From Paenibacillus terrae (GTDB lineage Bacteria; Bacillota; Bacilli; Paenibacillales; Paenibacillaceae), in the NCBI RefSeq assembly GCF_005217525.1, contig NZ_PNXQ01000001.1:1-48322 (forward strand): a DNA stretch of 48,322 bases, written 5' to 3'. Below, in pieces: positions 1 to 8,316 of this stretch. Position numbers and translations under genes: made by a program. The notes beneath the pieces are model-generated. The model was given only the letters and a program-made list of their open reading frames with translations, did not search any database and was not told the DNA's origin. Within the stretch, counting starts at the first letter, position 1, and each line of letters starts with the position of its first letter.

Positions 1-190
1 TGACGAGATAAAATATCTCATTGTTCGCTTCCATTTTATACAGCCTGACGGCATGTACCAAAATTTCAGCGTTGGATTTTGCTAGCAAAATCCGTACTCA
101 CTCGTTGTTCAGTTTTCAAAGATCAAACCTACATCATATCTTGCTTTTGCCTTACTTCGTTTCACCACCGCATCTCAGCGGCGACTTAAA
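1..190 (-). other. rRNA operon leader (pre-16S), partial
   Basis: Read on the minus strand, this stretch follows two tandem promoters and contains a boxA-like antitermination sequence (TGATCTTTGAAAAC, 125-112). A perfect 20-base palindrome follows at 74-93, and a small GAGATA/TATCTC hairpin lies at 5-19. This layout is typical of the leader of a Bacillales rrn operon, so the 16S gene should start just left of the window. No rRNA gene sequence itself is visible. No protein gene is credible here: plus-strand open frames have no ribosome binding site and run against the promoters. A 16S-23S spacer is less likely because two promoters lie immediately upstream. Confidence 0.75.
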
Positions 191-191
191 T

Positions 192-220
192 AATATATCA
201 CGTTTTCTAAGTCTTTGCAA
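192..220 (-). promoter_or_regulatory. rrn promoter P2 (sigma-A)
   Basis: On the minus strand, -35 TTGCAA (220-215) is separated by 17 bases from -10 TATATT (197-192). The predicted start is near 185. It is followed by the boxA-containing leader. The near-consensus hexamers, plus a second copy about 107 bases upstream with the same -10, fit the paired promoters of Bacillales rRNA operons. Confidence 0.75.
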
Positions 221-298
221 CACTTTTTTTCAGGAGAATTTTTCGAGCATTTTCATTCTGCTTTGTGTTCTAACTGTCTCAGAAAAGACAGCTATAAC

Positions 299-328
299 AA
301 TATATCATATTCTCCTGTTACTTAGCAA
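299..328 (-). promoter_or_regulatory. rrn promoter P1 (sigma-A)
   Basis: On the minus strand, -35 TTGCTA (328-323) and -10 TATATT (304-299) are separated by 18 bases. It lies about 107 bases upstream of the second promoter and points the same way, out of the left edge. It sits just downstream of the safA terminator, so the rRNA operon is insulated from safA. Confidence 0.65.
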
Positions 329-382
329 CATCTTTTTTAATTGGTTTCTATGCCCAAATTCACTCGCCTCTAATCGAAAAGA

Positions 383-421
383 AAAGACTGTCATTCCATT
401 TTCAAGGAACGGACAGTCTTT
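383..421 (-). terminator. Rho-independent terminator after safA
   Basis: AAAGACTGTC (383-392) pairs perfectly with GACAGTCTTT (412-421), with an inner TTCC/GGAA extension. On the minus strand the stem is followed by a T-rich tract. It lies about 85 bases after the safA stop and before rrn promoter P1. Confidence 0.85.
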
Positions 422-505
422 CTATTTTATCATTCCACTCTTTCGGGTCAATCACAAGCTGATCTCGCCCTATGGAGTTTACCTCCACTTTTAAATTCCT
501 TTTTG

Positions 506-2113
506 TCAGTCCTTAATCCAGGGATTTTTGCGAGAGCGGGCGCTACGTGCAGTGGAATGGGAAGCCATCGCTACCGTCTTACGGGACTTTTGATTTTTAT
601 CAGTACCATTTTTACCCGAAACCTTGGCTTTGGATGTATCTTCTTTGGCTGCACTGCCTGAGGTATCTTTCCCCTTGCCTTTACGCACGTTGCTATCTTT
701 ATGTTTGGGAGAAGAGTTAACTTCGTTTTGGGGTCCATTATTCAGGCTTTCACTGTTTTCCTGCGTTCCAGGGAAAGCAGGTACTGATTCCACATTCCCC
801 TCCCGGCAGCCGCAGTCAGGCAAAAACATATAGGGAGTGGTATACCCCTCTAATGGATATACAGGTGCATTCTCATGGGCGAACGGATGATGCGGGAGAT
901 TTGCGGACTGTTGCCCTTGTAACTGGCTATTGTCCGATACATACCCGCTCATAGGTAAGCCGTGATGGTGGGATCCCCATTCATGACCCCACTGACTGCC
1001 TTGGGCTGCACTCTCAGGATGCTGCGGGTAACCCTGATGTATAAATGGAGGATAGACAGGATAGGATGTATTCTCAGCCGCTTCATAGCTTGGATGATAC
1101 CCCGGGCACATGCAGTCCTGATAGACAGGATAGGGTGTTGGTTGAACATTTATAGGCGCTGTTTGTGCAGGTCCCCAACTCCATGGATGCTCACAGTCTT
1201 GCTGATATCCCTGGTTGGGGGCTACCGAAGGAGTCCATTGCTCTACAAAGGAAGTATTTACTGACGCATTTCCCCATGGCTGGGCAACCCCGATGCCTGG
1301 GTACCATGAGTTTGGACCCATATTTGCTGGTGAGTTGTAATCGTGCATTGGCTGCTGCATCGGCCATTGGGAATTTGTCGCTGCCTCCGAGTTCGTGCAA
1401 CCGCAAAACTTCTCAGTTACAGGTTGAAGTTCAACATTTGCAGGCAGCTGTGGTTTGGGTTGAACTGGTTGGGAAGCTATAGGTTGAGGAGGGGCAGGGT
1501 TTACGGGCGTCGCTGGAATTTCGGGCATTTTCAATTCAGGCAGCTTGGGAACGTTCACTGTTTCCTTAGGCTGGGTCATCTGCTCTTTAGGGATAGGTGT
1601 GTTGTCTGGCTTGGGCTGAGTTAGCTCCGCTTTAGGTAGAGTCTGTTCAGCCTTGGTCTGGGGTAGGTTTTCGTTTTCATTATTTGCAGTTGGTGCTGGT
1701 GATTCTGCTTCAGGCTTTGTTGGCTCTTGCTTGACACCTGTGTTCTTCTTTTGATCGGAAGCAGGACTGTTCGCCTCGCCTTTGTATTGAGGAATATTGA
1801 CGGTTTCCCCGACCAGTAGAGCATTCGGGTTTTTAAGTTGGGAATTGGCATCAATAATTAGCTTGAGCGGGACTCCCCATGCCTTGGACAACTTCCACAG
1901 TGAATCCCCCTGCTTGACTTTGTGCTGATAAACCGTTGATGGCTGTTCTTGCATCGCAACAGGGTCTGCCGGAATTTTGATTTTCTCGCCGATACTTAAC
2001 TGGTTTGGATCAGCCAACTGGGGATTGGCCGCAATCACTTTTTCCAGTGACACATTATATTTCTGGGCAAGCAAGTACAGTGTGTCGCCTTTCTTAACGA
2101 TGTGTATTTTCAC
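506..2113 (-). CDS. safA: SafA-like spore coat assembly protein, two LysM domains
   Basis: 535 residues. Two LysM modules (about 3-48 and 63-109) each carry the GDTLYLL/GDSLWKL-type core and should bind peptidoglycan or its precursor. A Pro/Gln/Lys linker (about 110-230) follows, then a Tyr/Pro/His/Gln-rich low-complexity part with cysteine-containing motifs (FCGC, DCMC, DCGC), then a very basic Lys/Ser-rich tail from about 465. No signal peptide is seen. The layout matches SafA, which directs inner coat assembly through SpoVID; a spoVID gene lies about 25 kb away in this window. B. subtilis SafA has one LysM, so two is a difference. The start is GTG with AGGAGG at 2124-2129. The name rests on architecture and neighbourhood, because low-complexity regions give weak homology; a general LysM spore protein is the alternative. 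Confidence 0.7.
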   Translation of the reverse strand: MKIHIVKKGDTLYLLAQKYNVSLEKVIAANPQLADPNQLSIGEKIKIPADPVAMQEQPSTVYQHKVKQGDSLWKLSKAWGVPLKLIIDANSQLKNPNALLVGETVNIPQYKGEANSPASDQKKNTGVKQEPTKPEAESPAPTANNENENLPQTKAEQTLPKAELTQPKPDNTPIPKEQMTQPKETVNVPKLPELKMPEIPATPVNPAPPQPIASQPVQPKPQLPANVELQPVTEKFCGCTNSEAATNSQWPMQQPMHDYNSPANMGPNSWYPGIGVAQPWGNASVNTSFVEQWTPSVAPNQGYQQDCEHPWSWGPAQTAPINVQPTPYPVYQDCMCPGYHPSYEAAENTSYPVYPPFIHQGYPQHPESAAQGSQWGHEWGSHHHGLPMSGYVSDNSQLQGQQSANLPHHPFAHENAPVYPLEGYTTPYMFLPDCGCREGNVESVPAFPGTQENSESLNNGPQNEVNSSPKHKDSNVRKGKGKDTSGSAAKEDTSKAKVSGKNGTDKNQKSRKTVAMASHSTARSARSRKNPWIKD

Positions 2114-2212
2114 AGGTCACAAACCTCCTAGACATTCGTTCGGGCAGGATAGGATAAACGCCCGGCTTCTGTTATTACATCCTATGCACTTCCCAGGCGA
2201 ATGACCCCATAG

Positions 2213-2267
2213 AAACAAAAAAATCCTCTCAACCGAATTCCCTTGCGGGCATCCGGTCAAAAGGATT
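2213..2267 (-). terminator. Rho-independent terminator after ilvE
   Basis: On the minus strand, AATCC (2267-2263) pairs with GGATT (2226-2222) around an inner ACCG/CGGT pairing. The stem is followed by a run of seven T. It lies immediately downstream of the ilvE stop and ends the pheB-hom-thrB-pheA-ilvE unit. Confidence 0.8.
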
Positions 2268-2275
2268 CACTATTT

Positions 2276-3160
2276 TTAATCCTGCCACACTTTATAGCCG
2301 TCTTGATCCACGATCTTGCGGAACTCGGCCAATAGCTCCAAAGTCACGGGACCCGCAACACCAGAACCAATCGTACGACCATCTACTTCATAAGCAGCAA
2401 TAACTTCTGCTGCAGTTCCTGTAAAAAACACCTCATCAGCGACATACACATCATGTAGCGTAAAAGGCTGCTCCTTGAGCGCATAACCGAGCTCGGCGCA
2501 CAAGTCGATAATAGCATTACGCGTGATACCCTCAAGCGCTCCCAGATAGCAAGGCGGCGTATACAATACTCCGTTTTTGACGATAAAAATGTTGTCTGCG
2601 GAGCCTTCCGTTACATATCCTTGGGAATTTAGCATAATAGCCTCGCCCACACCAGCATAGTTAGACTGGATTTTTACCAGGATGTTGTTGAGATAATTCA
2701 ACGATTTGATTTTCGGATTCAGAGCATCTGGAATGTTACGACGCTGAGAGACGGAAATCGTCTTTAGCCCAGTCAGATAAGCTTCCTCGGGGTAGATGGC
2801 GAGTTGCTCCACGATAATGATAACACTTGCTTTCGGGCAGCGAAGAGGATCAAGTCCAAGATTCCCCGCACCACGCGATACAACCAAGCGAATGTATCCA
2901 TTACGCATTTCGTTAAGACGAATCGTTTCCGCCATCGCTTCCAGCATTTCATCTGGAGACAACGGAATCTTTAACTGAATTGATTTTGCAGAATCGTACA
3001 GACGGTCCAAATGCTCTTTACATTTAAAAATATTACCGTTGTAAATTCGAATGCCTTCAAATATCCCGTCCCCGTACAAAAAACCATGATCATATACCGA
3101 AACCTTTGCATTTTCCTTAGTTACATGCTGTCCATCTAGATAAATCCATTGCTCTGCCAT
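2276..3160 (-). CDS. ilvE: Branched-chain amino acid aminotransferase (class IV)
   Basis: 294 residues, a PLP-dependent fold-type IV aminotransferase. It should interconvert Val/Leu/Ile with their 2-oxo acids using glutamate/2-oxoglutarate. The expected catalytic lysine is K152 in the KSLNYLNN motif. The substrate-side motif DHGFLYGDGIFEGIR is at 24-38, and EGSADNIF and the late TGTAAEV motif are present. The start is ATG at 3160 with GGAGGT at 3171-3176; a start 12 bases upstream would lie in the ribosome binding site itself. It is the last gene of an amino-acid operon, 27 bases after pheA. A D-amino-acid aminotransferase of the same fold is possible but less likely given the neighbours. Confidence 0.85.
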   Translation of the reverse strand: MAEQWIYLDGQHVTKENAKVSVYDHGFLYGDGIFEGIRIYNGNIFKCKEHLDRLYDSAKSIQLKIPLSPDEMLEAMAETIRLNEMRNGYIRLVVSRGAGNLGLDPLRCPKASVIIIVEQLAIYPEEAYLTGLKTISVSQRRNIPDALNPKIKSLNYLNNILVKIQSNYAGVGEAIMLNSQGYVTEGSADNIFIVKNGVLYTPPCYLGALEGITRNAIIDLCAELGYALKEQPFTLHDVYVADEVFFTGTAAEVIAAYEVDGRTIGSGVAGPVTLELLAEFRKIVDQDGYKVWQD

Positions 3161-3187
3161 TAAGAACCGCACCTCCGATAATTATTC

Positions 3188-4075
3188 TTATAAAATAGGT
3201 TTCCCTGCTTCAATATACTTGTAGCTTGGATAGGAACCAAGGATGCGCACGTGACATCCCAAAGCCTCAATCTCTGCAAATGCTGCGGGAAGCAGGACGG
3301 AATCCAGAGATTCCAAAATTTCAATGTAAAAATAGTAGTTTCCCAGTTGCTTTTTGGTCGGGCGCGATTCAATCCGTGACAGATTCAACCTGCGCCACGC
3401 AAATGCAGATAATACCTGATGCAACGCCCCCGGAAAATCCTGCGGTGGTGTCACCAGAATACTGGTCCGTTGACCTTCAGGTTTACGCGGGAGGCTGATA
3501 GGCTGATGGCCGATCAGGACAAAGCGGGTAAAGTTATTATCGTGATCCGTCACCTTGCTGACCAAAATATCCAATCCGTGCTTGGAAGCCGCAAGCTTGG
3601 TTCCCAGAGCAGTCCAACCTTTGCCCGGATTATTTTTAACAATTTCGACGGCTTCTGCCGTACTTCCTGCACTCTCCAGCTCAGCCTGAGCAGCCGTAGT
3701 CTGTATGAACTCCTTACACTGCGGAAGCGCCACGGGATGAGACATAATTTTGACCACTTTGCTCAAATCCAGCTCGCCCCGGTCATTGGTAAATTCACTG
3801 CGATATCCAATGAGGTTTTGAATAGAAGGGTACACCCATTCCGCTTGCATCTGAATGTCCACTTCATGCACAAGCCAATCCATATGCAAACTTACAGAGC
3901 CATCAATTGTATTCTCAATCGGAATTACACTGTAGTCAGCCTTTCCCTTGTCCACAGCCTGAAATACATCTGCTATATACTTATAAAACAGTAATTCATA
4001 GGGCGTATCCCCTATCAAATACCGAATCGCTTCATGGGAAACGGTCCCCTCCGGAAGAAGTGCGATTCTTTTCAT
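3188..4075 (-). CDS. pheA: Prephenate dehydratase
   Basis: 295 residues. It converts prephenate to phenylpyruvate, the committed step to phenylalanine. The catalytic domain (about 1-185) starts with LPEGTVSHEA and ends in the NNFTRF motif carrying the catalytic Thr. A C-terminal ACT domain (about 200-280) has the ESRP motif that binds phenylalanine for feedback inhibition. It is monofunctional, with no chorismate mutase domain. The start overlaps the thrB stop by four bases (ATGA), suggesting translational coupling. B. subtilis has pheA next to pheB; here hom and thrB lie between them. Confidence 0.93.
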   Translation of the reverse strand: MKRIALLPEGTVSHEAIRYLIGDTPYELLFYKYIADVFQAVDKGKADYSVIPIENTIDGSVSLHMDWLVHEVDIQMQAEWVYPSIQNLIGYRSEFTNDRGELDLSKVVKIMSHPVALPQCKEFIQTTAAQAELESAGSTAEAVEIVKNNPGKGWTALGTKLAASKHGLDILVSKVTDHDNNFTRFVLIGHQPISLPRKPEGQRTSILVTPPQDFPGALHQVLSAFAWRRLNLSRIESRPTKKQLGNYYFYIEILESLDSVLLPAAFAEIEALGCHVRILGSYPSYKYIEAGKPIL

Positions 4076-5040
4076 ATCGTAACTTCCCCTTTAATCATGT
4101 CCATAAAAGGAATCTCTTCCTCATCAGTATATACTTTAACGCCTTCGCTCTCTGGGCGCAATTTTAAAACAGATGCAGTGATTCCTTTCTTGCCCATCGT
4201 TTCAGTTAAATACTGTTCCAGTTCCGTTCTCCGGTTCTCCCGGCGATCCGCCAATGCCAACAAGGTCGGTCCGGCTCCGCTAAGAGCCACACCCAAAGCA
4301 CCATAATGATGTGCATCCTGCAAAATCTCCGTCATACCCGGCACAAGCGCCGCCCGATAAGGCTGGTGAAGCCGATCCTGCATCGCCTCGGCGATCAAAT
4401 CGGTTCGGCCTGATGCCAATGCCGCTACGAGCATCGAAGCATGGCTCACATTGTATACAGCATCTTTCAAGGATACATGTGCGGGCAGAACCTCTCTGGC
4501 CTTGGAGGTAGACAATTGGAAATCTGGAATGACTACCAAGACCTCCAGATTCGCATCCGGCTCAAGCCGTAAATGTTTAGCATGTTTGCCATCCCACATC
4601 GCTGTAATAATGCCGCCAAACAAAGAGGCACCCACATTGTCAGGATGATTTTCAATAGCACTTGCCATGTCAAACAGCTTGGAATTTGGCAGAGGTGAGC
4701 CGATCAGCGTATTTGCAGCCACAAGCGCACCCACAATGGCTGAAGCACTACTGCCTAAACCACGGGTAAGTGGAATATCCGAATACATCGAAATATCCAA
4801 CTCAGGAACTGTTACTCCAGCCTCCTGAAAAACCATTTGTGCTACTTTATAAATCAGATTCGTTTTATCCTGGGGAATGCCGTTCATTTCGTCCCCGTAT
4901 AAATGGAAAGCCGTCTGTCCGGCTTCTTTCAATTCAACCCATGCATACAAGGACAACGCCATGCCCAGTGTATCAAAACCAGGGCCTAAATTGGCGGTAC
5001 TTGCAGGCACACGCACTCTTGCGCTTTTCAAAACGGTCAT
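4072..5040 (-). CDS. thrB: Homoserine kinase
   Basis: 322 residues, GHMP kinase superfamily. It phosphorylates homoserine to O-phosphohomoserine for threonine synthesis. Visible motifs are the N-terminal VPASTANLGPGFD, the ATP-binding TRGLGSSASAIVGA loop (about 92-105) and the C-terminal LSGAGPTLLAL motif. The last 20 or so residues are an acidic/hydrophobic tail, slightly longer than the usual end. GGGGG serves as the ribosome binding site before ATG. It follows hom by 26 bases and overlaps pheA. Threonine synthase (thrC), often between hom and thrB, is not in this cluster. Confidence 0.93.
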   Translation of the reverse strand: MTVLKSARVRVPASTANLGPGFDTLGMALSLYAWVELKEAGQTAFHLYGDEMNGIPQDKTNLIYKVAQMVFQEAGVTVPELDISMYSDIPLTRGLGSSASAIVGALVAANTLIGSPLPNSKLFDMASAIENHPDNVGASLFGGIITAMWDGKHAKHLRLEPDANLEVLVVIPDFQLSTSKAREVLPAHVSLKDAVYNVSHASMLVAALASGRTDLIAEAMQDRLHQPYRAALVPGMTEILQDAHHYGALGVALSGAGPTLLALADRRENRRTELEQYLTETMGKKGITASVLKLRPESEGVKVYTDEEEIPFMDMIKGEVTI

Positions 5041-5066
5041 ACAAACAATCCCCCTGCTTTTTTGAA

Positions 5067-6353
5067 CTATCCCTCTACCCGATACACACTCTTGATGCGC
5101 CGAATGACATCCAGAGATTCAAAATGCTCCAGAACCTTTTTCATACTCGCCTTACTGGCCAAATGGGTTACGATAATAATTTCAGCATCTGGATTGACCT
5201 CATTAGGCTGCTGCACCACAGATGCCAGACTGACGTTGAATTCAGCAAATACCTGCGTGATCTGCGCCAATACTCCGGCCTTATCATCTACATGCAAGAG
5301 TACGAAGTTTTTGAAATACACATCCTCGTCACTGCTGATTTTTTTAGGGTTATAAGGTACGATGGCCTTAAGCCCATTCACGCCGAGCTTGAGGTTCTTC
5401 ACTACAGCAACCAAATCAGCAACAACCGATGTAGCTGTCGGCATTTCTCCTGCGCCCGCACCGTAGAACATGGTTTCACCCACGGCTTCTCCGTGTACAT
5501 AAACCGCGTTGAATACCCCGTTCACTGAGGCCAAAGGATGCTGCTTGCGTACCATCGTCGGCTGAACATTGATCGTAAATTCATCACCCTGGCGCTCCGC
5601 AATGCCAAGCAGTTTCATTTCATAGCCCAGTGTTTTGGCAAAAGCGATATCCTCACTGGATACCTTTGAAATACCAGTAACACTTACGTCCTTAAGCTCT
5701 ACATCGGAACGGAAGCCGAGCGTACCAAGGATAGCCATTTTGCGGGCAGCATCCAGGCCCTCCACGTCTGAAGTCGGATCAGATTCTGCGTATCCAAGCT
5801 TCTGCGCTTCCTTGAGAACTTCCTCGTAAGAAGCCCCCTCCTGACTCATTTTGGTTAAAATGAAATTGGTTGTACCGTTCACAATCCCCATAATACGAGT
5901 AATGCGATCTGAGGAGAAGCCTTCAATCAGCGTACGAATAATCGGAATACCGCCCGCTACACTAGCTTCATAAAAAATATCACACTGCTTTTCCTGCGCC
6001 TTCGCCAGCACTTCAGAGCCATGCAGAGCCATTAAGTCCTTGTTCGCTGTTACGATATGCTTTCCGCGCTCCAGCGCTTCAAGAATGTACTTCTTCGTCT
6101 GATCCACGCCACCCATGACTTCGATAATAACATCAATCTCGGGATCACGGATGACCTCCCACGGATCCTCTGTAAGCTTGGTGGGATCGACTTCAATGGA
6201 ACGATATTTCTCTATATTTTTCACAGCTATTTTCTCAATAATGATCGGCGAACCGACTTGTCTGCTCAAATCTTCCTGATTTCCTTCCACGATTCGAACG
6301 ACTCCCGTTCCTACCGTTCCTAACCCTAACAATCCTACTTTGACCGGTTTCAT
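5067..6353 (-). CDS. hom: Homoserine dehydrogenase
   Basis: 428 residues. It reduces aspartate semialdehyde to homoserine, the branch point to threonine and methionine. The N-terminal Rossmann motif GLLGLGTVGTGVV is at about 8-20. The central catalytic domain carries NGTTNFILTKM and GLDAARKMAILG. A C-terminal ACT domain from about 352 suggests feedback control by threonine. The ribosome binding site AGGAGGGG precedes ATG. It is transcribed after pheB and before thrB with short gaps, consistent with one operon. Confidence 0.95.
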   Translation of the reverse strand: MKPVKVGLLGLGTVGTGVVRIVEGNQEDLSRQVGSPIIIEKIAVKNIEKYRSIEVDPTKLTEDPWEVIRDPEIDVIIEVMGGVDQTKKYILEALERGKHIVTANKDLMALHGSEVLAKAQEKQCDIFYEASVAGGIPIIRTLIEGFSSDRITRIMGIVNGTTNFILTKMSQEGASYEEVLKEAQKLGYAESDPTSDVEGLDAARKMAILGTLGFRSDVELKDVSVTGISKVSSEDIAFAKTLGYEMKLLGIAERQGDEFTINVQPTMVRKQHPLASVNGVFNAVYVHGEAVGETMFYGAGAGEMPTATSVVADLVAVVKNLKLGVNGLKAIVPYNPKKISSDEDVYFKNFVLLHVDDKAGVLAQITQVFAEFNVSLASVVQQPNEVNPDAEIIIVTHLASKASMKKVLEHFESLDVIRRIKSVYRVEG

Positions 6354-6397
6354 CCATTCCCCTCCTGCTAACTTATATCTGATGAGCTTTATAGCTC

Positions 6398-6835
6398 TTA
6401 ACCTTGCCCAATCAGGCGAACACGCTTAACACCGGATATAGTCTCCAGTCCCTCCAGCAGAACCCCAAGCTCTTCACTGAGTCTGGACATTTCTACTGAA
6501 ATGACAACGTTGGCTCTGCCTTGCAGCGGGATGCTCTGCTGGATCGTTAGCACATTGCCTCCGTAATCTGCCACCTTGCCGAGAACTCTGGACAGCATGC
6601 CGGATTGATGCTCCAAATCAATGGAGATATTGACAATTCGCTCACGCTCCAACTGGTTGACCAAATGAATACCATTCTTATATTTATAAAAGGCGCTTCG
6701 ACTTAGCCCGACTTGCTCCACGGCGTCATGCACGGTTTTAGCATCTCCCGAAGCAAGCAACAGCTTGACCTGGATCGTCTTAACGATAGCTTCAGGTAAA
6801 ATATCTTCCCGTACCAAGTAATAGCGCTCTTTCAC
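6398..6835 (-). CDS. pheB: PheB-type ACT domain protein
   Basis: 145 residues. A short helix-turn-helix-like N-terminal part (about 35-55, DAVEQVGLSRSAFYKYKNGI) is followed by an ACT domain (about 68-143), which usually binds an amino acid. This is the PheB/UPF0735 family encoded beside pheA in Bacillus; its biochemical role is not well defined. The start is GTG with GAGGAG nine bases upstream. As first gene of the operon it has its own promoter and a terminator behind it. A regulatory role toward aromatic or threonine synthesis is inference from position and domain only. Confidence 0.85.
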   Translation of the reverse strand: MKERYYLVREDILPEAIVKTIQVKLLLASGDAKTVHDAVEQVGLSRSAFYKYKNGIHLVNQLERERIVNISIDLEHQSGMLSRVLGKVADYGGNVLTIQQSIPLQGRANVVISVEMSRLSEELGVLLEGLETISGVKRVRLIGQG

Positions 6836-6877
6836 GAACGTCCTCTCCTCAAAGACTTATGTTTTTGTATAGAGGAC

Positions 6878-6906
6878 ATTATATCGAATCTCGTAACAAT
6901 CGGCAA
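6878..6906 (-). promoter_or_regulatory. Promoter of the pheB-hom-thrB-pheA-ilvE operon
   Basis: On the minus strand, -35 TTGCCG (6906-6901) and a perfect -10 TATAAT (6883-6878) are separated by 17 bases. The -35 lies just after the obgE terminator hairpin. The predicted leader is about 35 bases, too short for a T-box or attenuator. Confidence 0.8.
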
Positions 6907-6916
6907 GCCAACGGTA

Positions 6917-6966
6917 CAAAAAACGGCTACTGCCGTCTATAGGGTTTCCTATAGCGTAGTAACCGT
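6917..6966 (-). terminator. Rho-independent terminator after obgE
   Basis: On the minus strand, a long nearly continuous stem starts with ACGG and an inner CTATAGG/CCTATAG pairing. It closes with CCGT followed by six T. It lies 27 bases after the obgE stop and separates obgE from the pheB operon. Confidence 0.85.
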
Positions 6967-6992
6967 CCATACTTCAGACAAGTATTTAATTT

Positions 6993-8303
6993 TTAATAAT
7001 AGCTGCTGCCTTCCACGAATTCAAATTCGAAATCGGCAATGCGTACAGACGTCCCATCAACGGCACCACGCTTGCGCAGCTCAGCATCCACACCCATATG
7101 GCGCAATGTTCTTGCTAACTTTAAAACCGCATCGTGCGAATTCAGCTGCATACGCTTCATCATGCGCTCGATTTTGACACTGTGGACCACGAATGTATCA
7201 TTGTCACGCACAATGGTGAAACTTTCATCCTCTGCCTTATCCAGCTTAAACACCTTACGTTCATTCACTTCTGCTACTTCCTCAACAATTGGCTCGTCCG
7301 GTATTTGATCCAACAGATCAGCAGCCCGATAGAGCAATTCCTTTACGCCTTGGCGCGTCAACGAGGAAATGGGCATAATTTCGAGATCTGGACGAACAGC
7401 AGCGATTTGCTCCTTGAATTGAGCCAGATTTTCTTCCGATTCCGGCATATCCATTTTATTCGCCGCCACAATTTGTGGACGCTCGGCTAATGCCGCGTTA
7501 TATTGCTTTAATTCGTCGTTGATTTTAGTCCAATCCTCAAACGGATCACGCCCCTCAGAACCCGCCATATCCACGACGTGAATAATAATACGTGTCCGTT
7601 CAATGTGCCGCAGGAATTCATGTCCCAGTCCTATGCCTTCATGAGCTCCCTCAATCAATCCAGGCAGATCAGCCATAACAAAGTTGCGATGGTCGCCTAT
7701 ATCTACAACACCCAAATTAGGCGTAATCGTTGTAAAATGGTAGGCACCTATTTTCGGCTTTGCAGAAGATACTACCGACAGCAATGTGGACTTACCTACA
7801 CTAGGGAAACCAACCAAGCCTACATCGGCCATTACTTTAAGCTCAAGGGTAATATAACGTTCCTGTCCCTCTCCGCCGTTCTCAGCCAGCTCAGGCGCTG
7901 GATTGTTTGGTGTGGCAAAACGAATATTTCCGCGCCCTCCACGTCCGCCTTTGGCCACAATGACCTGCTGACCATGACGTGTCATATCTGCCACTACTTC
8001 ACCCGTATCATCATCCATGATAACTGTACCCGGAGGTATTCGTACGATCATATGATCCGCATTGGCTCCATGCTGGCTTTTGTTGCGGCCTTTTTCTCCT
8101 CGTTTAGCTTTAAAATGCCGCTGGTACCGAAAATCCATTAAGGTACGCAAACCTTCATCGACACGGAAAATCACGTCTCCACCGTTACCTCCATCACCGC
8201 CACCAGGGCCGCCTTCGGGAACGTATTTCTCACGGCGAAATGCAATCAACCCGTCTCCACCGTCGCCGCCCTTAACAAAAATCTTCGCTTTATCTACAAA
8301 CAT
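6993..8303 (-). CDS. obgE: GTPase Obg
   Basis: 436 residues. Obg is an essential GTPase acting in 50S ribosome assembly and, in Bacillus, needed for stress and sporulation signalling. The N-terminal glycine-rich Obg domain (about 1-158) carries the [13 protein letters not shown] repeats. The G domain has the P-loop GFPSVGKS (165-172), switch [12 protein letters not shown] and NKMD. A C-terminal OCT domain (about 355-430) follows. The ATG at 8303 is chosen over an upstream in-frame start because it begins the family-typical [16 protein letters not shown] and has GGAAGGTG before it. It lies 13 bases after spo0B, the same pairing as in B. subtilis. Confidence 0.95.
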   Translation of the reverse strand: MFVDKAKIFVKGGDGGDGLIAFRREKYVPEGGPGGGDGGNGGDVIFRVDEGLRTLMDFRYQRHFKAKRGEKGRNKSQHGANADHMIVRIPPGTVIMDDDTGEVVADMTRHGQQVIVAKGGRGGRGNIRFATPNNPAPELAENGGEGQERYITLELKVMADVGLVGFPSVGKSTLLSVVSSAKPKIGAYHFTTITPNLGVVDIGDHRNFVMADLPGLIEGAHEGIGLGHEFLRHIERTRIIIHVVDMAGSEGRDPFEDWTKINDELKQYNAALAERPQIVAANKMDMPESEENLAQFKEQIAAVRPDLEIMPISSLTRQGVKELLYRAADLLDQIPDEPIVEEVAEVNERKVFKLDKAEDESFTIVRDNDTFVVHSVKIERMMKRMQLNSHDAVLKLARTLRHMGVDAELRKRGAVDGTSVRIADFEFEFVEGSSYY

Positions 8304-8316
8304 GGTTACACCTTCC

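Noticed and set aside
21..494. 157-codon open frame on the plus strand
   Set aside because: It covers the rrn promoters, boxA and the safA terminator, has no ribosome binding site and no recognisable protein features.
4770..5528. 252-codon open frame antisense to thrB and hom
   Set aside because: It spans two clear genes on the other strand and shows no motif; it follows from codon bias.
6836..6877. T-box or amino-acid attenuator before pheB-hom
   Set aside because: The predicted leader is only about 35 bases, with no T-box sequence and no leader peptide.
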